From contig DAORDK010000141.1 of NCBI GenBank assembly GCA_035345935.1, positions 1 to 7,292 of the forward strand: 7,292 nt of DNA. The letters run 5' to 3'. Positions 6,639 to 7,292 of the stretch are shown here, piece by piece. The stretch's first letter is position 1; every line of letters begins with the position of its first letter. The notes beneath the pieces were generated by a model, which saw only the letters and a list, made by a program, of their open reading frames with translations, searched no databases and was not told the origin of the DNA. This DNA is from SSSZ01 sp035345935. GTDB taxonomy: Bacteria > Pseudomonadota > Gammaproteobacteria > Burkholderiales > Rhodocyclaceae. The position numbers and the translations under genes were made by a program.

Positions 6639-7292
6639 TCAGCGGGCTTCGTACCAGCCTTTGGACTGGTTGACGATCTTGACGACGAGCAGCATCACCG
6701 GCACTTCGATGAGGACGCCGACCACGGTCGCCAGGGCGGCGCCGGATTCGAAGCCGAAGAGGCTGATGGCAGCGGCCACGGCAAGCTCGAAGAAATTGGA
6801 GGCGCCGATCAGAGCCGAGGGACAAGCCACGTTGTGCTTCTCGCCGGCGGCCCGGTTCAGCCAATAGGCCAGGGCCGAGTTGAAAAAGACCTGGATCAGG
6901 ATGGGCACCGCCAGCAGGGCGATGATCACGGGCTGGCGCAGGATGGCCTCGCCCTGGAAGGCGAAGAGCAGCACCAGGGTGGCGAGCAGGGCGGCGATGG
7001 ACCAGGGGCCGACCTTCGCCATGGCGGCGTCGAAAACCGCCGGTCCGCCGGCGAGCAAGGAGCGCCGCCAGAGCCGGGCGAGGATCACCGGAATGACTAT
7101 GTACAGCACCACGGAGGTCAGCAGCGTTTCCCAGGGCACGGTGATGGACGAGAGGCCGAGCAGGAAGGCGACGATGGGTGCGAAGGCGAAGACCATGATG
7201 CTGTCGTTAAGGGCGACCTGGGAGAGGGTGAACAGCGGGTCGCCGTTGGAGAGCCGGCTCCAGACGAAGACCATGGCCGTGCAGGGCGCCGC
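6639..7292 (-). CDS. acr3: Arsenite efflux transporter Acr3 (partial, 5' end outside window)
   Basis: The last 217 codons are visible, ending in NQSKGWYEAR and TGA. The fragment opens with AAPCTAMVFVWS, the family signature in membrane segment 4. Its Cys (fragment residue 4) corresponds to the essential Cys129 of Alkaliphilus metalliredigens Acr3. Six further hydrophobic segments follow at about 24-47, 56-76, 97-116, 120-144, 157-181 and 186-207, which fit segments 5-10 of the ten-segment Acr3 topology. The conserved Glu of segment 9 is in NFFELAVA (fragment E169). Acr3 is an inner-membrane permease of the BART superfamily that exports arsenite, driven by proton motive force. The adjacent arsD and arsA suggest an ATP-assisted mode. 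An internal ATG at 7274 is not the start, because the signature continues upstream of it to the window edge. It is the first visible gene of the operon, and any arsR or promoter lies outside. Confidence 0.95.
   Translation of the reverse strand, partial: AAPCTAMVFVWSRLSNGDPLFTLSQVALNDSIMVFAFAPIVAFLLGLSSITVPWETLLTSVVLYIVIPVILARLWRRSLLAGGPAVFDAAMAKVGPWSIAALLATLVLLFAFQGEAILRQPVIIALLAVPILIQVFFNSALAYWLNRAAGEKHNVACPSALIGASNFFELAVAAAISLFGFESGAALATVVGVLIEVPVMLLVVKIVNQSKGWYEAR

Noticed and set aside
6622..6864. N-terminal extension of arsD up to an ATG at 6864
   Set aside because: The extension overlaps acr3 codons in another frame and is Arg-rich. ArsD homologues start at the MKKLEVF methionine, which has its own AAGGAG site.
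6298..6867. Plus-strand open frame of 189 codons across arsD and the end of acr3
   Set aside because: It is antisense to two well-recognised genes and resembles no family.
7272..7274. ATG at 7274 as the start of acr3
   Set aside because: The six codons before it encode AAPCTA, the first part of the conserved Acr3 signature with the essential Cys, so the gene continues beyond the window edge.

Overview
The window looks like chromosomal or island DNA from a GC-rich proteobacterium. A betaproteobacterium is my best guess, from the protein styles and base composition rather than any taxonomic marker. It holds two unrelated modules that converge on a 419-bp spacer. The left half (1-4069, plus strand) is phage defence. 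The right half (4489-7292, minus strand) is arsenic resistance.

Left module: the window opens inside the last codons of a gene whose C-terminus resembles type I restriction endonuclease subunit R (hsdR), stopping at 149. After a 95-bp gap comes one very large gene (245-4069, 1274 aa, GTG start). It encodes an N-terminal SIR2-type NAD-binding domain followed by about 1,000 residues that I cannot assign to a domain. This is the layout of the defence-associated sirtuins, and it best fits the Dsr1-like group. Directly upstream, in the same frame and separated from the GTG only by a TGA stop, is a 27-codon ATG reading frame (161-244). A strong rho-independent terminator (4164-4192) closes the module.

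Spacer (4070-4488): apart from the terminator, there is no confidently recognised gene. The minus strand between about 4194 and 4453 has a protein-like reading frame that may be a gene remnant.

Right module: read on the minus strand from the right edge, acr3 (5' end outside the window), arsD and arsA follow each other with gaps of 17 and 18 bp, so they almost certainly form one operon. Acr3 exports arsenite, ArsD is the As(III) metallochaperone, and ArsA is the ATPase that receives As(III) from ArsD. The key cysteines and nucleotide-binding motifs are present in all three. The usual ArsR repressor is not in view and may lie beyond the right edge.

Base composition changes between the modules. 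A sample line of the sirtuin gene (3541-3600) is 58% GC, spacer lines 4081-4140 and 4321-4380 are 57-58%, and a line of arsA (5161-5220) is 78%. The two modules therefore probably have different origins.
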